Shown: positions 47,901-60,379, counted from the first letter of the stretch. The stretch: 64,000 nt of DNA from Corylus avellana (GCF_901000735.1 NC_081547.1:5890001-5954000), one strand, 5' to 3'. A program made the numbers and translations. The notes: a model not told the origin generated them from the letters alone.

Positions 47901-50900
47901 CATCTTAACAGAACCCATTATAACAGCTAAAGACCAACTAATACTATGTCCAAACATCTAATGTATGGCATAAATCACTACAAAAGAAATAAATATTCCA
48001 AAAATTATTACAGTAATGTTATACATTATTAGCATAAGAAAGAAACTAGAGCATGCATCATATAGATCATTAAGGGTAACCACTCAACAAAATCGAGTCA
48101 GGTACAAGATCAAACCCTGAAAGGCATTAACCATGGAATCTTATGAAAATTTTACGTAGCTCTGGACATTAATATCACAACAGAGAAGAACAAAGCATAC
48201 TTGAGAGCCAGCTCTGTGTGTTGAAGTCTGTAATAGAAGACAGCAAGATCCCCATAACTCTTCATTGTATCTGGATGATCAAGACCTAGTTCTCTCTCAT
48301 TGATATCCAGAGCTTTCTGTTGATAAACTGTGGCCTGTGATTGGAACTAATTGTTGAATTAAATTTGACTTGAAAACCTTTACTACAAAGAAATGAACTA
48401 CACAGTTTTGTATTTATAATGCAAATTTATTATGTGAATGCTCTACGAATATTTCAATAATAGTCTGGATAAGTGAAAGTGTGAGAATAAAGTTATACAA
48501 ATGCAGGGACGTCCCAGCAATAACAAAACAAAAGGGACTGCAAATACACCTGATTGAAATCTCCAGTGTGATACAAAACTACAGCAAGGAGGCTGTAAGC
48601 CCCTGCTGTCATCCGATGGTAGGGACCACAAACTGCTACAAGCTTTGCAAGAGCCTACAAATACCATAAAAGTAAAGCAGGTAACATATGACAATACCAA
48701 TATGAAAGGGACAAGGAATAGTTGTTGATACACCTTATTACTATATCATACAATAAAGGATATCCAAGTTGTGATTTGGAAACCTTATTATACCTTAGTC
48801 CCGTAGGCAACTGCATCTTCAAGTTTTCCTTTATCTAAAGCTGTTTTTGACGATTCTAGGAGTTGCCTCCCATCAGCTGATGAGCAAGCTGCTTGCTGAA
48901 AAGAAGCAGAAAATGTAGTTGAATATAAAATCTCAAAAATAAAATTACTCTCACATGCAAGAGAAAAGAACATGCTTCCATTAGTCTCTGTCTACTTCAT
49001 CACCTTATACACTGGGACCAAGCTGACAACATCTGATTTCCGGAATGGATTTGGAGAATCCATATCAAAATCCCTTGGAACCAGCTCAATACCCACCTAA
49101 TAAAGGGAGAGAGAAGGGGAAAAGGGGGGAGGGGCAAACTGTCAGTAATGCAGCATTCATCTGTCATTCATATCAGTAACACCTATGATCTATCATCTTC
49201 TCAAGACACACAAAATTCCATGTGAGAACCATTGCATCTAGAGGAAAATGGCATCAGGGAGGAAAATGGGTCCACAAAATTTATGAATCAAGGGACACAT
49301 CACAGTAGTTGGTAGCACCATTCCAGCAGGCCCAAGATAATCCAAAGAGGTGGGCATGGGCATCAAAGTCAGCACACCTCTATGTTACAATAGATAATAT
49401 AAAACGCTACTAGATTAGGCTGACCATAAAAGTCATCCAATCATATGGCACATCCAACAGGCCTATATGCGTCTCTAATTCTTTTTCCATCACCCTGTTA
49501 TGAACTGAAGTATTCTTGGGGGTAGGGGGAACAAACTGCCAATGATGTATTATGCGGTTCAATCCAATGTAATACAAAAGTTCACAACAACATGAACCTT
49601 TTATGGAATAAAGAATGTGAATGCAAAGACATAATATAATAGAATGTCAGCAATTTACGGCTATATACCTTATGACATAATCCACGAAGAATTGCAAATT
49701 TTCTAACATCTTTGTAGTTCAAGCTACTAAGATTCCATTCATATCGCTTCATCAAGAAGACCTCGAGCCATCTCCACACAAGGGAATGGGCATTGCAATA
49801 TTTATTCAATTCTTCATTTTCAGGAACCCCAAGCATCATATTCAGTGCAGCAGCTATTGATACTGCCATGTTCTCTGTGTTGTCAACAACAGCAATTACT
49901 GCCTGAAGAATGTGCTTAAATGCTCTCACTATCATCTCATGAATACAGAGTGACTGTACATGTGGTAGCTTTTCTGAAAGCTTGACCTAGAGAAAAGAAA
50001 AGGAAAGTATCTTTAAATAAGGAAAAACACGTACAAGTAGCACCTCAATCTTATAAATTATAGTTAGCTTCTTGTTCTCTAGGATTCAAAATCTTTCTGA
50101 CAGTTCCCAAATAAAGATGGAAGGTAGTGCAAGTTGGATGCGGCAATAAGAGAAAGAAAGGCTACGAGAGAAGCAAATAAAACAAGAAACGAGATTAGAT
50201 TTTGATGCATTACAAAGATTGACAGGCCTAGTCAAGATTGTTTCTACCATCACTAATGCAGTAATAAAGATGGCAATACACATAGTCTAGATCTAGATAA
50301 GCTATGTTGCTCCTTTTTCACTTATCTAATTCCAAAACATATTCCAGAAAACTGAAGTGGATATCACTGTAAATACAGCAAGTACTGTCAAAATGTCACA
50401 GGCACGCAACATATCACTGAAGTGAAGGGCATTAACCCCTTTTAGGTGGGCATAAATGTAACAGAAAAGCTTTGGCGGGTCGGAATGAGGCACTTACAAC
50501 TTGTCCCAAACAGCGCATTCGAAGACCTCTAGTATGCATGAAATCAGTTAGAGTCCGGCCATCAACTGGTGAGAGTTCCAGTGAACCAAAATCTGCTACC
50601 TGCATTGCATGACAAATACTAGACACAGAGTCACTATAACCATATTAATTGGCAGATTCATTAGAAAAATTAACAAAATAATATTCAGTAATTACCAGTT
50701 TCGGAAGAGCAACTTCAGTGTAATATTTCTGAGACAGGTCAATTAGTTCTGGCAAAGACTGTCAATCACAAACTGAAGGTTACTTCAAACTGTACTGTAC
50801 AAGCATGAATATGATATATCCTTGAATGACACCTAAAAGATTTTACCTTGCAATGAAGACCAGTTTCTGATTCTTTTAGTCGAGCAAAGGCTGCTTCAGA

Positions 50901-51586
50901 CAATATCCTCTTCATTGCAAGCTCATTTTCTTTTGCATTGGTTTCAAGTTGCGATTCTACAGAAGACAATATAGAAGTTTTAGCTTCCCCAATACTACAT
51001 TCTGCATGGGATCTTGAGCTTTCAGATTGCACTTTCACATTGCTTCCATCTGATTTCTTCTTGTTGTTCTTAAGGGATCTAAGATTTGTTCCAAGCCCCT
51101 CGACCTTCATTTCATTCTTTGCCTTCTCACCAGATGGCTTCTTATCTTTTTCCGTATTTTTTTGGTCTCGCAAATGTTGTATCCAACAGGCTCCAAGTTC
51201 CCATCTCACGACATCGTCAGATCCCAGTTCCTCTTCCTCAAGCTTAGCAACGCTTTCTTCCAAGAGTCTCTCCACAAAAGCTTGGGAAGCACTGAGTTCT
51301 TCATGCTCCAAAGTTTGCATATGTGGTACTGGTTTATTGTGCTCTGAAGGTGTTGTTTTGTGAAGAAGTAATCTCAAACTGTAAGGAACAGAGTTATAGT
51401 AAGACTCTGTACAAGATAGCCATATGACTGAAGGGGAGAGCTACAAACTAAGGAGCAAGCCATCAGAATAAAAAAATTAAGAAGGAATATATGGAATTGA
51501 TAGCTCTCTAACATGAAAAAAATATGCATTTTTATCCCATGTGTGATAGGGGTTTCTTTTTTGCGAGTTATAGTAAATTCCCTACT

Positions 51587-51631
<45 letters not shown>

Positions 51632-53363
51632 GGGAGAGAGAGAGATAATGCATATGTACTTAAAACAGACATCACAAACAAAATAAACCAGAAGGTAAAT
51701 GTGCTTAAAGAATTTAAGAGTTGATAATAAATAGCAACAAAGTAGCCAAGGGGCTTATTAGCAAGGACCGCACACATGCAGCATCAAGCAATCCACCATT
51801 TGATGATTTTCATTTTGGGAAATCTGAAGGCTGGATTTTGATCTTCCAATAATACTTCCTCAAAAGAAAACATAGTAGATAAGATAACTAGGATTACACT
51901 TAGATCAAGTGCTCTGTGTTATTTATATAAAAAACATCAAAACCTTCACAGATCCCAATTCATGTATGGTCATGATGCAAAAGAGAATGAGTCCATTAAC
52001 ATGAGATCTACTAGCTCGCAACAAATATCATAAACTCTCCACCAGTTATGTAAGGGTTATTGATTATGCATCGGTCAAATTGGCACATTCTAAGGGTAAA
52101 CAAGTACCTGTTAATATTAAGGGCATTGGCACCTCCTTCGGGTTGATCAAGGAGTTCAATGCTCTGAGATGTAGTACTGGCCTTGTCATTCTCTCTCTGT
52201 GCAACTTGTACAATAGTGATATAACCACAATATCTTACATTGATAACACCTAGAGTGGCAATGTCCTGCACTCAAATGCAACACTCTTCAACCATTTTTG
52301 CAGAAACCACTTGCACCAATTTTACAAAAATCACAGAAATTTTTTAAAAAGTATCTTACTTGAGCAGCAGTATTTTCATCAGCAGTGATCCCTTTCAGTA
52401 GGTTTCTTTCTACTAGATTCTTTTGATCTGATCCAGTTGCTTGAATTCCATCAATTTTAGTATCCACTTTACAACTCGCATTAGAGGCATCTTTCATGAC
52501 CATGATGTTCAAATCTCCTACTCCCTCAGTATAGAGAATTTCACCATTTGAAACTGAACAAGTTAAATTTGGCTGTCGCATTACATGCTGGACAGCTTTA
52601 ATGGCTCTGAAAATGGCAACATCAACGAATAGGCTGTGAAGAAGGAATGCCTTCCTATCTCGAACCTGTCTTTCCTCCGCCGTCTTGCAAGGCATAGATG
52701 CAAGCAACAAAAACTCATTAGCCCAAGGAATCAAATCACTTTCTCCATCTACTCCTAGACCACCTCCATTACCTCCCCAAGTTTCATCTTCAACAGGGAG
52801 AGGAGGGAAAACTGAGGGTAATTGTGCAGCAACAGGAGGAACAAGCCATGTGTTGGCTCTAAAGCCGTAAGGAAGATTCCCAAACTGCAGGTGGTAGAAA
52901 AAAATATGGTTATAAAACATGGGAAACTACAATGGTTGAGAGAAGTATCATACTTGGCATTGGCATCAGTCAAAGGAAGTATGACACAGGAAAATTTCAA
53001 ACTATTACCTTGTTACGTTCTGAAAATGCTTTCATGAGATCATTGTAAGCCTGTAATTTGAGAAACAACCAAATGTTTTACCAGCCAAAAAGGAAGAATG
53101 CAGCGTAAAGAAATAATAAATTGAAAATATATCACAAGTTGATGAAGAGATTATATTAGCTAGAAATTCCATCTTATGGAAAAGAGACGTACAGTGCAAA
53201 TTATGAAATCAACATTCTTTTAGAGTCAAATAATGCACGATCAAAATCCAACAAATCCAAACACTATGATCGAGAATTGAACACCATCTAAACTTTCAGT
53301 TTGCAAAATTTAGCCTATTGTTAAATTAACACTTACCTCAAAAGCTTAAACCGATAGGAAATT

Positions 53364-53399
<36 letters not shown>

Positions 53400-54903
53400 A
53401 TAGAAAATTGTGAATTTAATCGCTTATAATACTATCCTAACATTCTTCCTTATGAGTGAGCCTACACCTCTCCTCAACTAGTGGGGCTCAACATGTAGAA
53501 TATTTAATTTAAATGTAAGTAAACTATGAGTTAAGATTCAAACTCATAACTACTTGTAACACCCCAGTCCCATATTGAAAAATGAGTAGCCCACATAAAG
53601 TGAATCATTTATAAAAATACTCATGGGTGCTAAGTCTCACATTGCTTACTTACCAAGTGAAAAGTCATTACACTACAACTCTAATACCATATTAAATTGT
53701 CATTTATTCTAAAAGTTTAAAAAATAGGAAAAAGGTGAATTTATAATTAATATTATGACAATATCATCACGACACAATAAAAACACCCTATGCATATAAT
53801 TTTATCTTGTCTAGGGTGGCACTAACAATCGGCATTTTCTAGCAAAAGTTTCTTGAGAATAAGGCAAGAAAGACAAAGCTTTGCAAGCATTATCACTGCA
53901 TCTTTGAATACGTGAGTGTCATACCCGACACCATGTGCATTTTACTTTTGTTTCAAAAGGTTAGACTCGGGACAAAATAAGCCATTCAAGTTGTAAAGCA
54001 TAATTTTATTTTAGCGAATGATCCATTTTCAACTTGTAAATAGTGACTCATTTAAACATCATCAAACTGAATGAACAAAAGTTCAACAAAAATATCATAA
54101 AAAGGATTCAAATTCAATGAATTTGGAGAAACTAACATTATCAAGGGCTCTACTAAGCTGTCGTAACAGATCCACAAGGTTGTGGCTAAGGATCCGCTGC
54201 TTTCCAACGCTATAGAATCCATTTCTGCAAGCTTCCACATGAACCACTTTTCCATTGCAAAGCTTCACCTGATTAATCACAAAACAGCTCCTCAAAGTTG
54301 TCAAAATGGCATTCCATACCAAAACATCATAGATTCATAGGAGTACATACATGCAGACAGATATAAAGAAATGAATTTATTTATGCATGTGTGGATGGTT
54401 ACGTGGTTGTGTGTGTCCTGGAAGAAGGTCTTACATCAAGGGAGAAAAGATGATCATCCGCTGAAATCTCATCGACATGTCGTTTCATTGCTCTCCTTAT
54501 AACTGCAACATTCACGGGAAAAACAACTTACTAGCTTGAAGAAAATGCTTGAAAAAGCTCAATGAAAATGCTATTTCTCTTTTTAACAACATCAAAAAAC
54601 AAAACAAAACAAAAATTTGGAAAATTGCTCAGTTTCCATGAAATGTGTGTTTCGAGTTAAGAATCTCATTTAAAAACTTAAACAACATTTTCTCAGAACA
54701 ACTTCATTGGTTCCATTCCAGAACAAAACGAAACCATAAACCTCCGTTTGTTTCTGGGGAAAATGGGAGGCACGAAAAAAAAATCCTAACAATTGTTTAA
54801 GAAAGTAAGGCACAATATTAATCAAAAAAAAAAAAAAATCAAGCATTTCCTTTCACTTCCTTCCCAACAGTTTCCAAGAACGGTAAAGAGACTATACGCA
54901 CAC

Positions 54904-54951
<48 letters not shown>

Positions 54952-55600
54952 AGAGAGAAGAGTACATTGGAGAGGGGGAGTGAGGTGGGAGAGAGAAAAG
55001 AACTCGTAGAAGGTTCCGAGTTTGGGAAAGGCGTGGCTCATCTCTCCCTCTTCCTCCATCGCCGCTTCTTGCTTGGCCGCTGTGCCTTGAGCCTTGGTGT
55101 TGGTGGTGGTGGATTTCTTGGTGGACGCCGGGGCGCCCTTATCCTGCGCACCCGGCGCATTTTTAGCAGCGTCGGACTTCAAACTTTCCTTGCTCGTCGC
55201 CGACGGGCCAAAGCTCGTCGTGCAGGCGACGATGTCCAGGAGCCTTCTAACGTGCACCGCTGCGCGCTCTTCATCGTAGTCCTCTGCAACAACATCGACC
55301 GTGTCAGATCAGTGACCGAACAAGGATCGTTCGGGATAGAAATTAGTAAAATTCAGTAAACGACGTCGTCTGGGATTGTAAGCCAGTAAAAGCCGCCTAC
55401 CTTCCACCAAAGTCAGGACGCACGGCTTCAGTGCGGAAACGTCCACCGTGTCTTTTAACCGTGGCCCTCTTACCTGTCAAATGTCAAGTGCACAATACCT
55501 AATTTACCCCTGTTGTGACCGCTATTCCTTACACTACTGAATAACTACAAATTTTCTTACAAAAAAAAAAAAAAACTACAAATTTTAACAAATACAAAGG

Positions 55601-55638
<38 letters not shown>

Positions 55639-57568
55639 TGAGAAATAAATACATTTATATATATGTGGACAGGGAGGGGTTGGAACTAGGGCTGTTAAGT
55701 GAGCGAAGCGTCTCGCGAGCAAGCTCGGGCTCGGCTCGCATAAGCTCGGCTCGTGTTCGACTCGAATATTAAATGAAGCATTTCATGAACACAAATTCTA
55801 GCTCGAATATTAAACGAAGCAAGCTCGGCTCGACTCAACTAAGCTCGTGAACAGCTCGTATAAGCTCGAGTGTATATATATATATATCTAAGTAATAGAT
55901 AATTAATTATAAATCTCATAATTATTAAAACCTTAAAATTGCATTTATATTTAAGCGTTAGAGAATGAAAAATTCTAGACCTTTTGTGATGAAAGAGAGA
56001 GAGAGAGCAATCATTAAAAAAACCTCGATTTAATTATAGCAGATCCAAACGAAAGGAAAAAGAATCAAGCAGAAACTATTGAGGGAGATTGCAAAAGGCA
56101 TAAACTATTGATGAATCAAACAGACACAAACACTATCACTACATGTCTGGTGAGTGAGAGAGTGAGAAATGAGAGTTCAGGTGGAAGATCCGTTGTGACT
56201 GGTGAGGGGGATTGAGAGAGAGACGTTAAAAAAATATTTTTTTGTAGGGAGCGTTGTCCCAATGCAGTCTGAATGCAACCTGTTAACTTGTCCCACATTG
56301 TTAAGAAAACATCAATCTCCAAGTTTGCTTATCTATAAAAGGATGCATATCCTCTCTCTTTGAAACTAAATGCCTTACTGTATTGACTCAGACTCCATAC
56401 TCGACTAGTCAAGCTAAACAAATACTCATATGCAAACTAACTTCTTAAGCCGTTTAAGAGTACTTGAAGTTAAAAAAAAAAAATTAAAACAAAAACATTA
56501 AATATAAGAGCCAGCTCCGCTGCTCGGCTCGACTTATTATTTCGAGCTCGATTTTTTTGGCTCGAATTTCGACTCGAGCTCGAGCGCGAGTAAAATTTAA
56601 ACGAGCCAAGCTTGAACAAGGGAAGCTCGCTCAAGCTCGGCTCGTTTACACCCCTAGTTGGAACATCCAAAACGAGACCATTGAGTCGTGGAGAGCCGTA
56701 CGGGTGGGGTATTATACTAAAATTGCCGTATATTGTCAAAAAAAAAAAAAAAAAGGCAAAAATGTCGTGTACCATGTTTAATGTTTTCCGTCAAACATTA
56801 ACAAATAACTTAATCCCTCTCAAGGAAGAAAATTACAAATTTGGATACAACTAATAAGAAAAATAAAACAAGAAAATAAAAATGAAGTGTTAATTACCTC
56901 ATGCGAGAATGAAAAATTCGTGAAGCCGCAAGTTTCGGTCTTCACGGATAAAAGCCGACGAACATCAATAATCCTGTCCGTTGATATTCCCTGTCAAAGA
57001 TTTCAATGTTAGCATCCCCCATCCCCCATCCACGTGAAATTAACGAAATTGGTTGTTTGGCCCAAGAAAGAAAGAAGGATAATATTATGGTATCTGGTCA
57101 AATTACGGAACCTTTCATCACCTCTCATTCGTCTTCTACTATTATGGAGCTCAAAATTTGGATTAATTCTTATTGCTAATAAGTAATAACACAAAGCAAT
57201 GCTTAATTCCAGCACAAAATTATAGTGCAAGGGACTCTGGTTACTGAATCTCAATAAATAATAAATATATATATATATATATATATATAATTCAATTAGC
57301 AATAATTAATTGCTAATAAAATCCAAAGAGAAGAGCGATGAAGTTGTGAGAGTAACAAACCCTCAAAACGACACGAGTTTCGTCGGGAAGGTTTACAGTG
57401 ATATCCATGACGACGGGAAGAACTGCAAGTTAAGTCAGATATTAGAAAACCAAGCTCAAACTTGAAAGATTTAATTTTATTTAATTAGCAGCAGATTCAT
57501 ATACCCTTCTCTTCTTTCTTCTTCTTCTCTCCTTTCGGCTTTCCACGAGAACTGTTTCTGGGCGCCAT
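41990..57568 (-). CDS. REC1-like: REDUCED CHLOROPLAST COVERAGE protein (CLU domain/TPR family), 23 exons, REC1-like
   Basis: Minus-strand exons: 57568-57505, 57422-57361, 56990-56898, 55473-55401, 55283-54966, 54502-54435, 54268-54137, 53050-53009, 52884-52360, 52265-52108, 51378-50847, 50758-50696, 50599-50498, 49986-49669, 49096-49004, 48895-48794, 48654-48550, 48334-48201, 47878-47695, 46458-46327, 45975-45863, 45088-45001, 44128-41990. All keep frame, giving 1,879 residues. Residues about 20-110 form the CLU N-terminal ubiquitin-like part ([33 protein letters not shown]). The CLU/GSKIP-like core follows, with [20 protein letters not shown]. Tetratricopeptide repeats lie at about 935-1105 ([16 protein letters not shown], then [15 protein letters not shown]). 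One 2.1-kb exon encodes the Pro/Ser/Glu-rich tail, ending with the conserved [20 protein letters not shown]. In Arabidopsis REC proteins set the fraction of cell volume given to chloroplasts. Assignment to REC1 over REC2/3 rests on remembered N-terminal similarity. No lesion was seen. Confidence 0.95.
45084..45471. repeat. 198-bp-period tandem duplication in a REC intron, copying the 3' splice site
   Basis: AGACACTGCAAGATTTATAA starts at 45084 and again at 45282, and similarity continues to about 45270 and 45471. The unit includes, on the minus strand, the acceptor TTGCAG and the first bases of the exon at 45088-45001. The distal copy therefore supplies a second acceptor-like site upstream of the real one. 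Confidence 0.9.
46026..46087. mobile_element. Second ultra-short retroposed tail with 17-bp target-site duplication
   Basis: AAATGAGCTTTAACCAA occurs at 46026-46042 and 46071-46087. The insert is a T run, GATAAGT and an A run, the same GATAAGT core as at 41931-41945. It lies in the REC intron between exons 46458-46327 and 45975-45863. Confidence 0.75.
51591..51629. repeat. (AC)n microsatellite
   Basis: About 19 uninterrupted AC units in a REC intron. Confidence 0.97.
53367..53394. repeat. (TA)n microsatellite
   Basis: Uninterrupted TA run in the REC intron between exons 54268-54137 and 53050-53009. Confidence 0.95.
54910..54949. repeat. (GA)n microsatellite next to a REC splice donor
   Basis: About 20 GA units; on the transcribed strand this is a (CT)n tract beginning some 15 bases after the GT donor at 54965-54964. 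Length variation here could influence splicing, which is inference only. Confidence 0.95.
55602..55636. repeat. (TA)n microsatellite
   Basis: Long TA run in the REC intron that also hosts the hAT-like element. Confidence 0.95.
55687..56656. mobile_element. Non-autonomous hAT-like element (970 bp) with 8-bp target-site duplication
   Basis: GTTGGAAC flanks it at 55679-55686 and 56657-56664. Terminal inverted repeats are TAGGGCTGTTAAGTGAGC on the left and, reversed, TAGGGGTGTAAACGAGCC on the right. Subterminal zones at both ends are packed with GCTCG/CGAGC motifs (AAGCTCGGCTCG and variants), typical of transposase binding arrays in hAT elements. No transposase is encoded; the interior is AT-rich with an AG run near 55995. 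It sits in the REC intron between exons 56990-56898 and 55473-55401. Confidence 0.88.
57264..57288. repeat. (AT)n microsatellite
   Basis: AT run in the REC intron between the second and third coding exons. Confidence 0.9.
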
Positions 57569-58550
57569 TTTCGACCTCCGATGGATTCAGATTCAATAAG
57601 CTGAAGGTTGAAACGAAAACATATATAATTCATTATCATACCCAAGTACGTATTATTCCTTGATTGATGATTATACAGTTATTTAATCTCATAAACAAAG
57701 AACAACCCAGCAAGTTTTTTTTCCAGTACTTCGAGAAAGCAGTCGAATTTCAAGAACAAAGCCAGAAAAATAGCATATATATATAGAAGATAGCAGAACA
57801 GAAAATCTCAAGAACTTATACGTACTGAAGAAGAGAGAGTAAAGGGTGTAAATTTACTTTTAAGGTTGTGAAGAAAAGGAGCAGCAATAGGAGCTACTGA
57901 GTTAACACACCATTAACAATGTGAATAGCAATTAAGGTAAAATGTAAAAGCTGCAAGCGATGGTGTTCGATTGGAGAGGTGGGGTTTCAGCAGAGATTGG
58001 ATAATGACGAGAGCGTAATCCACCAGAAGAAGCATGAAAGAAAATGGGGGAGAAAGAGATATAGGGAGAGAGACGGGGTACGATAAGGTAGGAAAGGTGG
58101 AGATTTAACAGTCAGAAGGGTATATGGCATTTTATGGCAGTTTCTGGATTATATGGAATTATATTATATATTCTTTTGTTAATTGCACAATAAAATACAA
58201 ATATATTTTAAATTTCATATATTTTGATATTTTTGAGTAAAGAAAACTTTCACATACTCTATACATGACAGGGAAGAGGGCAGTAGGCTGCGGCGTTTTT
58301 CAGGAAGGGAAGAGTGTGGGACCACTGCCTTGATGGGGTCCATGCAAACTAGGACACCCTAAAAATATGCAATGAAGCGTACAATCACAGCCGTTCATTC
58401 TTTTTCTCACTTTTTTTTTTTATTAATATAATACAAAAATGTTTTTGACTTACGTTACATTTTTTGTTGTTAAGTGATGCATAGCACATGATTGCCACAG
58501 ATATTTGATTTCCAGATTTTATAATTATGAGAATTGTTTATATTATTATT
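57569..58550 (-). promoter_or_regulatory. 5' leader, leader intron and promoter region of the REC gene
   Basis: On the minus strand the ATG at 57568 is preceded by GAATCCATCGGAGGTCGAAA and an acceptor-like CTTCAG near 57600, suggesting an intron in the 5' leader. The promoter is expected around 57.9-58.3 kb. The exact start and donor could not be set. No other gene was seen. Confidence 0.4.
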
Positions 58551-58556
58551 TTCTGT

Positions 58557-58692
58557 TTCTAATTAAAAGAGATTAGCAATGGCGGAAGGAGAGGAGGGGT
58601 GGGCGAATTGATTGAAGGCTCTGTTTCTAATTAAAAGAGATTAGCAATGGCAGAAGGAGGGGAGGGGTGGGCAAATTGATTGAAGGCTCTGT
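58557..58692. repeat. 68-bp tandem duplication
   Basis: Two units begin TTTCTAATTAAAAGAGATTA and run to TTGAAGGCTCTGTTT, offset 68 bases. They differ at about three bases (GGCGGAAGGAGAGGA versus GGCAGAAGGAGGGGA; GGGCGAATT versus GGGCAAATT). Confidence 0.9.
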
Positions 58693-59198
58693 TTGTTAAT
58701 GCTTTTTAGATTGTATTTTATTTTTTTTGTTTGAAAAAATATTCTTATGTGATTTAAAATGAAAGTCATCCGGAATACGAAGAATTCAAGTTTATAAGTA
58801 ATTCAGTAAAAGCATTATTCAACCTTTCAAGTATTTTAAAAAATCACACTTTCTTGTTTAGAGTGCGAAAACGTGAGTTTTTTCACTTTTGCAAAACAAA
58901 ATTTTTTTCAAACACAATTTTAAATACTAAAATTTTTATAATTTTGTTTAAACACTTGCGTTTGACTTACGAAATGGCCGCCAAACACAATTTGACCCAT
59001 ATCATACCAAATTACGCAACCATTGTTTCTGTGACTTAAAATGAGTTAGGGTTAATATAATTGCAGTAACAGGATTCCCTATAACATACCCTATAACATA
59101 CATAATGCTTCGTGGGAGTAGATAACTCTTTGTGAGAAATGCTCCAATCGCCTTGCAAATATGAACAGGATGACACATGCATATCCAATTGTAGGCCA
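58693..59198. other. AT-rich intergenic interval
   Basis: No gene or element was recognised. Confidence 0.5.
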
Positions 59199-59414
59199 AG
59201 GCCAAGTAGGGGTGAGCATATTCACCGAGTGCCGAGTTCCGACCGAGTGCCGACCGAGTTCCGACCGAGACCGACCGAGACCGACCATGACTGACAAGAA
59301 GACGGACGGTAGGCGGCTGGAATTTTTTTGTTTCGACAATTTTCGGTCGGCAGGCGGTATGCCTTTTTTGGAAGTCGGTTTCCGACATTACCGACCCGAC
59401 TTTTACCGACTTGT

Positions 59415-59430
59415 AAAACGACGTCGTTTT
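59415..59430. promoter_or_regulatory. Palindromic AAAACGACGTCGTTTT motif
   Basis: Perfect 16-base palindrome with an ACGT core (bZIP-type site). A close variant, AAAACGGCGTCGTTTT, is at 59599-59614, about 20 bases before a TATA-like box. Function inferred from motif only. Confidence 0.45.
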
Positions 59431-59479
59431 GATATTTATTTTTCATATTAGTAAATATTCGTTATATTTTTCTAACGAA

Positions 59480-59553
59480 ACTCGTCTAGCTCAGTTTGTT
59501 GAGCGCATGCCGGACGCCTACTGGTCGTGGGTTTGAGTCCCATGCTGGTCGCC
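59480..59553 (+). pseudogene. tRNA-Lys-like sequence, probably a SINE head
   Basis: CTCGTCTAGCTCAGTTTGTT followed by GAGCGCA matches the 5' half of tRNA-Lys, including the A box. GGTCGTGGGTTTGAGTCCCA matches the T arm and B box. The anticodon stem-loop is scrambled and the acceptor stem unpaired, so it is not a working tRNA. It is followed by ACTTATCAAAATAAAA, the same tail type as the two tiny insertions in the REC gene, which suggests a SINE. Confidence 0.6.
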
Positions 59554-59627
59554 TTTTACTTACATTTTTACTTATCAAAATAAAATATTTTCCTAGTCAA
59601 AACGGCGTCGTTTTGTCTTGAATTTGT

Positions 59628-59760
59628 GCCCTATATAATCTCATTTAGAACCTCTCTTCCGTTTCCCCTAACCCTCGCCGCGGCCGTCACTCTCATCTTC
59701 CTCTCTTTGTCACTCTCCTCTCATCTCTTCCTCTCTCTCACTCTCATCTAATCTATGCCT
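59628..59760 (+). promoter_or_regulatory. Promoter/5'-leader-like segment inside the hAT-like element
   Basis: CCCTATATAATC (TATA-like, 59631-59640) is followed about 30 bases later by TTCCGTTTCCCCTAACCCTC (with a telo-box-like AACCCT) and a long CT-rich leader, as in many plant housekeeping genes. No ORF follows within the element. Confidence 0.4.
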
Positions 59761-60268
59761 CTCTCTCACTCTCCTCTCATCTTTGCCTCTCTCTATCACT
59801 CTCACTCATGACTCCACCTCTATGTTTATTTTTATATGATTTTTATTTTATTTTTTTGCTGTTTGGTTGCCAAGAAAGTGGAGGAAAAGAGGTATTTTCT
59901 TGCTAAGCATGTTTTAGAATTTAGACTCGAGTTTCTGTGCCTTTTTTGGTTCAAGTTGTGTTCCCTGATTTAGTATTTTTAATCTAATTAAGAATTCTTT
60001 TTCTTTCTGATGTTTGGTTGCCGAGAAAGTGAAGGAAAATTTCTTTTTCTTACCGTTTGGGCTTGATTTTTCAATCTATTTTCTTGCTGATTGTGACCCA
60101 GCCCAAACCGACATTACCGACCGTCGCCGTAACCGACTCGGCGGTGACGGTCGGTGGCGGTACAAATCATTGTCGGAAAAAGTCGGTGAATTTACCGACT
60201 TTACCGACTTTGGAGCGGAAGCAAAAATTTCCTACCGTAACCGACCGACGCTCACCCCTAAGGCCAAG

Positions 60269-60379
60269 TAAGCACTTACGTTAGCGGGTCAAATTAAAAA
60301 ACATTAGTTCTGTCAATTCTGATTGAAGAGGGAAATCTTTGGGGATCATCGTTATCAAATTTTCTATATTTTCAAGCTT

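Larger units (their letters stand above)
59207..60260. mobile_element. Non-autonomous hAT-like element (1,054 bp) with 8-bp target-site duplication
   Basis: AGGCCAAG flanks it at 59199-59206 and 60261-60268. The termini are TAGGGGTGAGC and GCTCACCCCTA, perfect inverted repeats of 11 bases. Subterminal zones are filled with CCGACC/CCGAC motifs on both sides (59225-59410 and 60100-60250). The interior contains a tRNA-Lys-like segment, two ACGnCGTCGT palindromic motifs, a TATA-like box followed by a CT-rich leader, and two copies of a GTTTGGTTGCCnAGAAAGTG phrase. No transposase was found. Confidence 0.88.

Noticed and set aside
54793..55359. 188-codon plus-strand frame over the REC exon at 55283-54966
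   Set aside because: Antisense to a well-supported exon and contains a (GA)n-derived Arg/Glu run.
59480..59553. Functional tRNA gene
   Set aside because: Anticodon stem is scrambled and acceptor stem does not pair, despite good A and B boxes.
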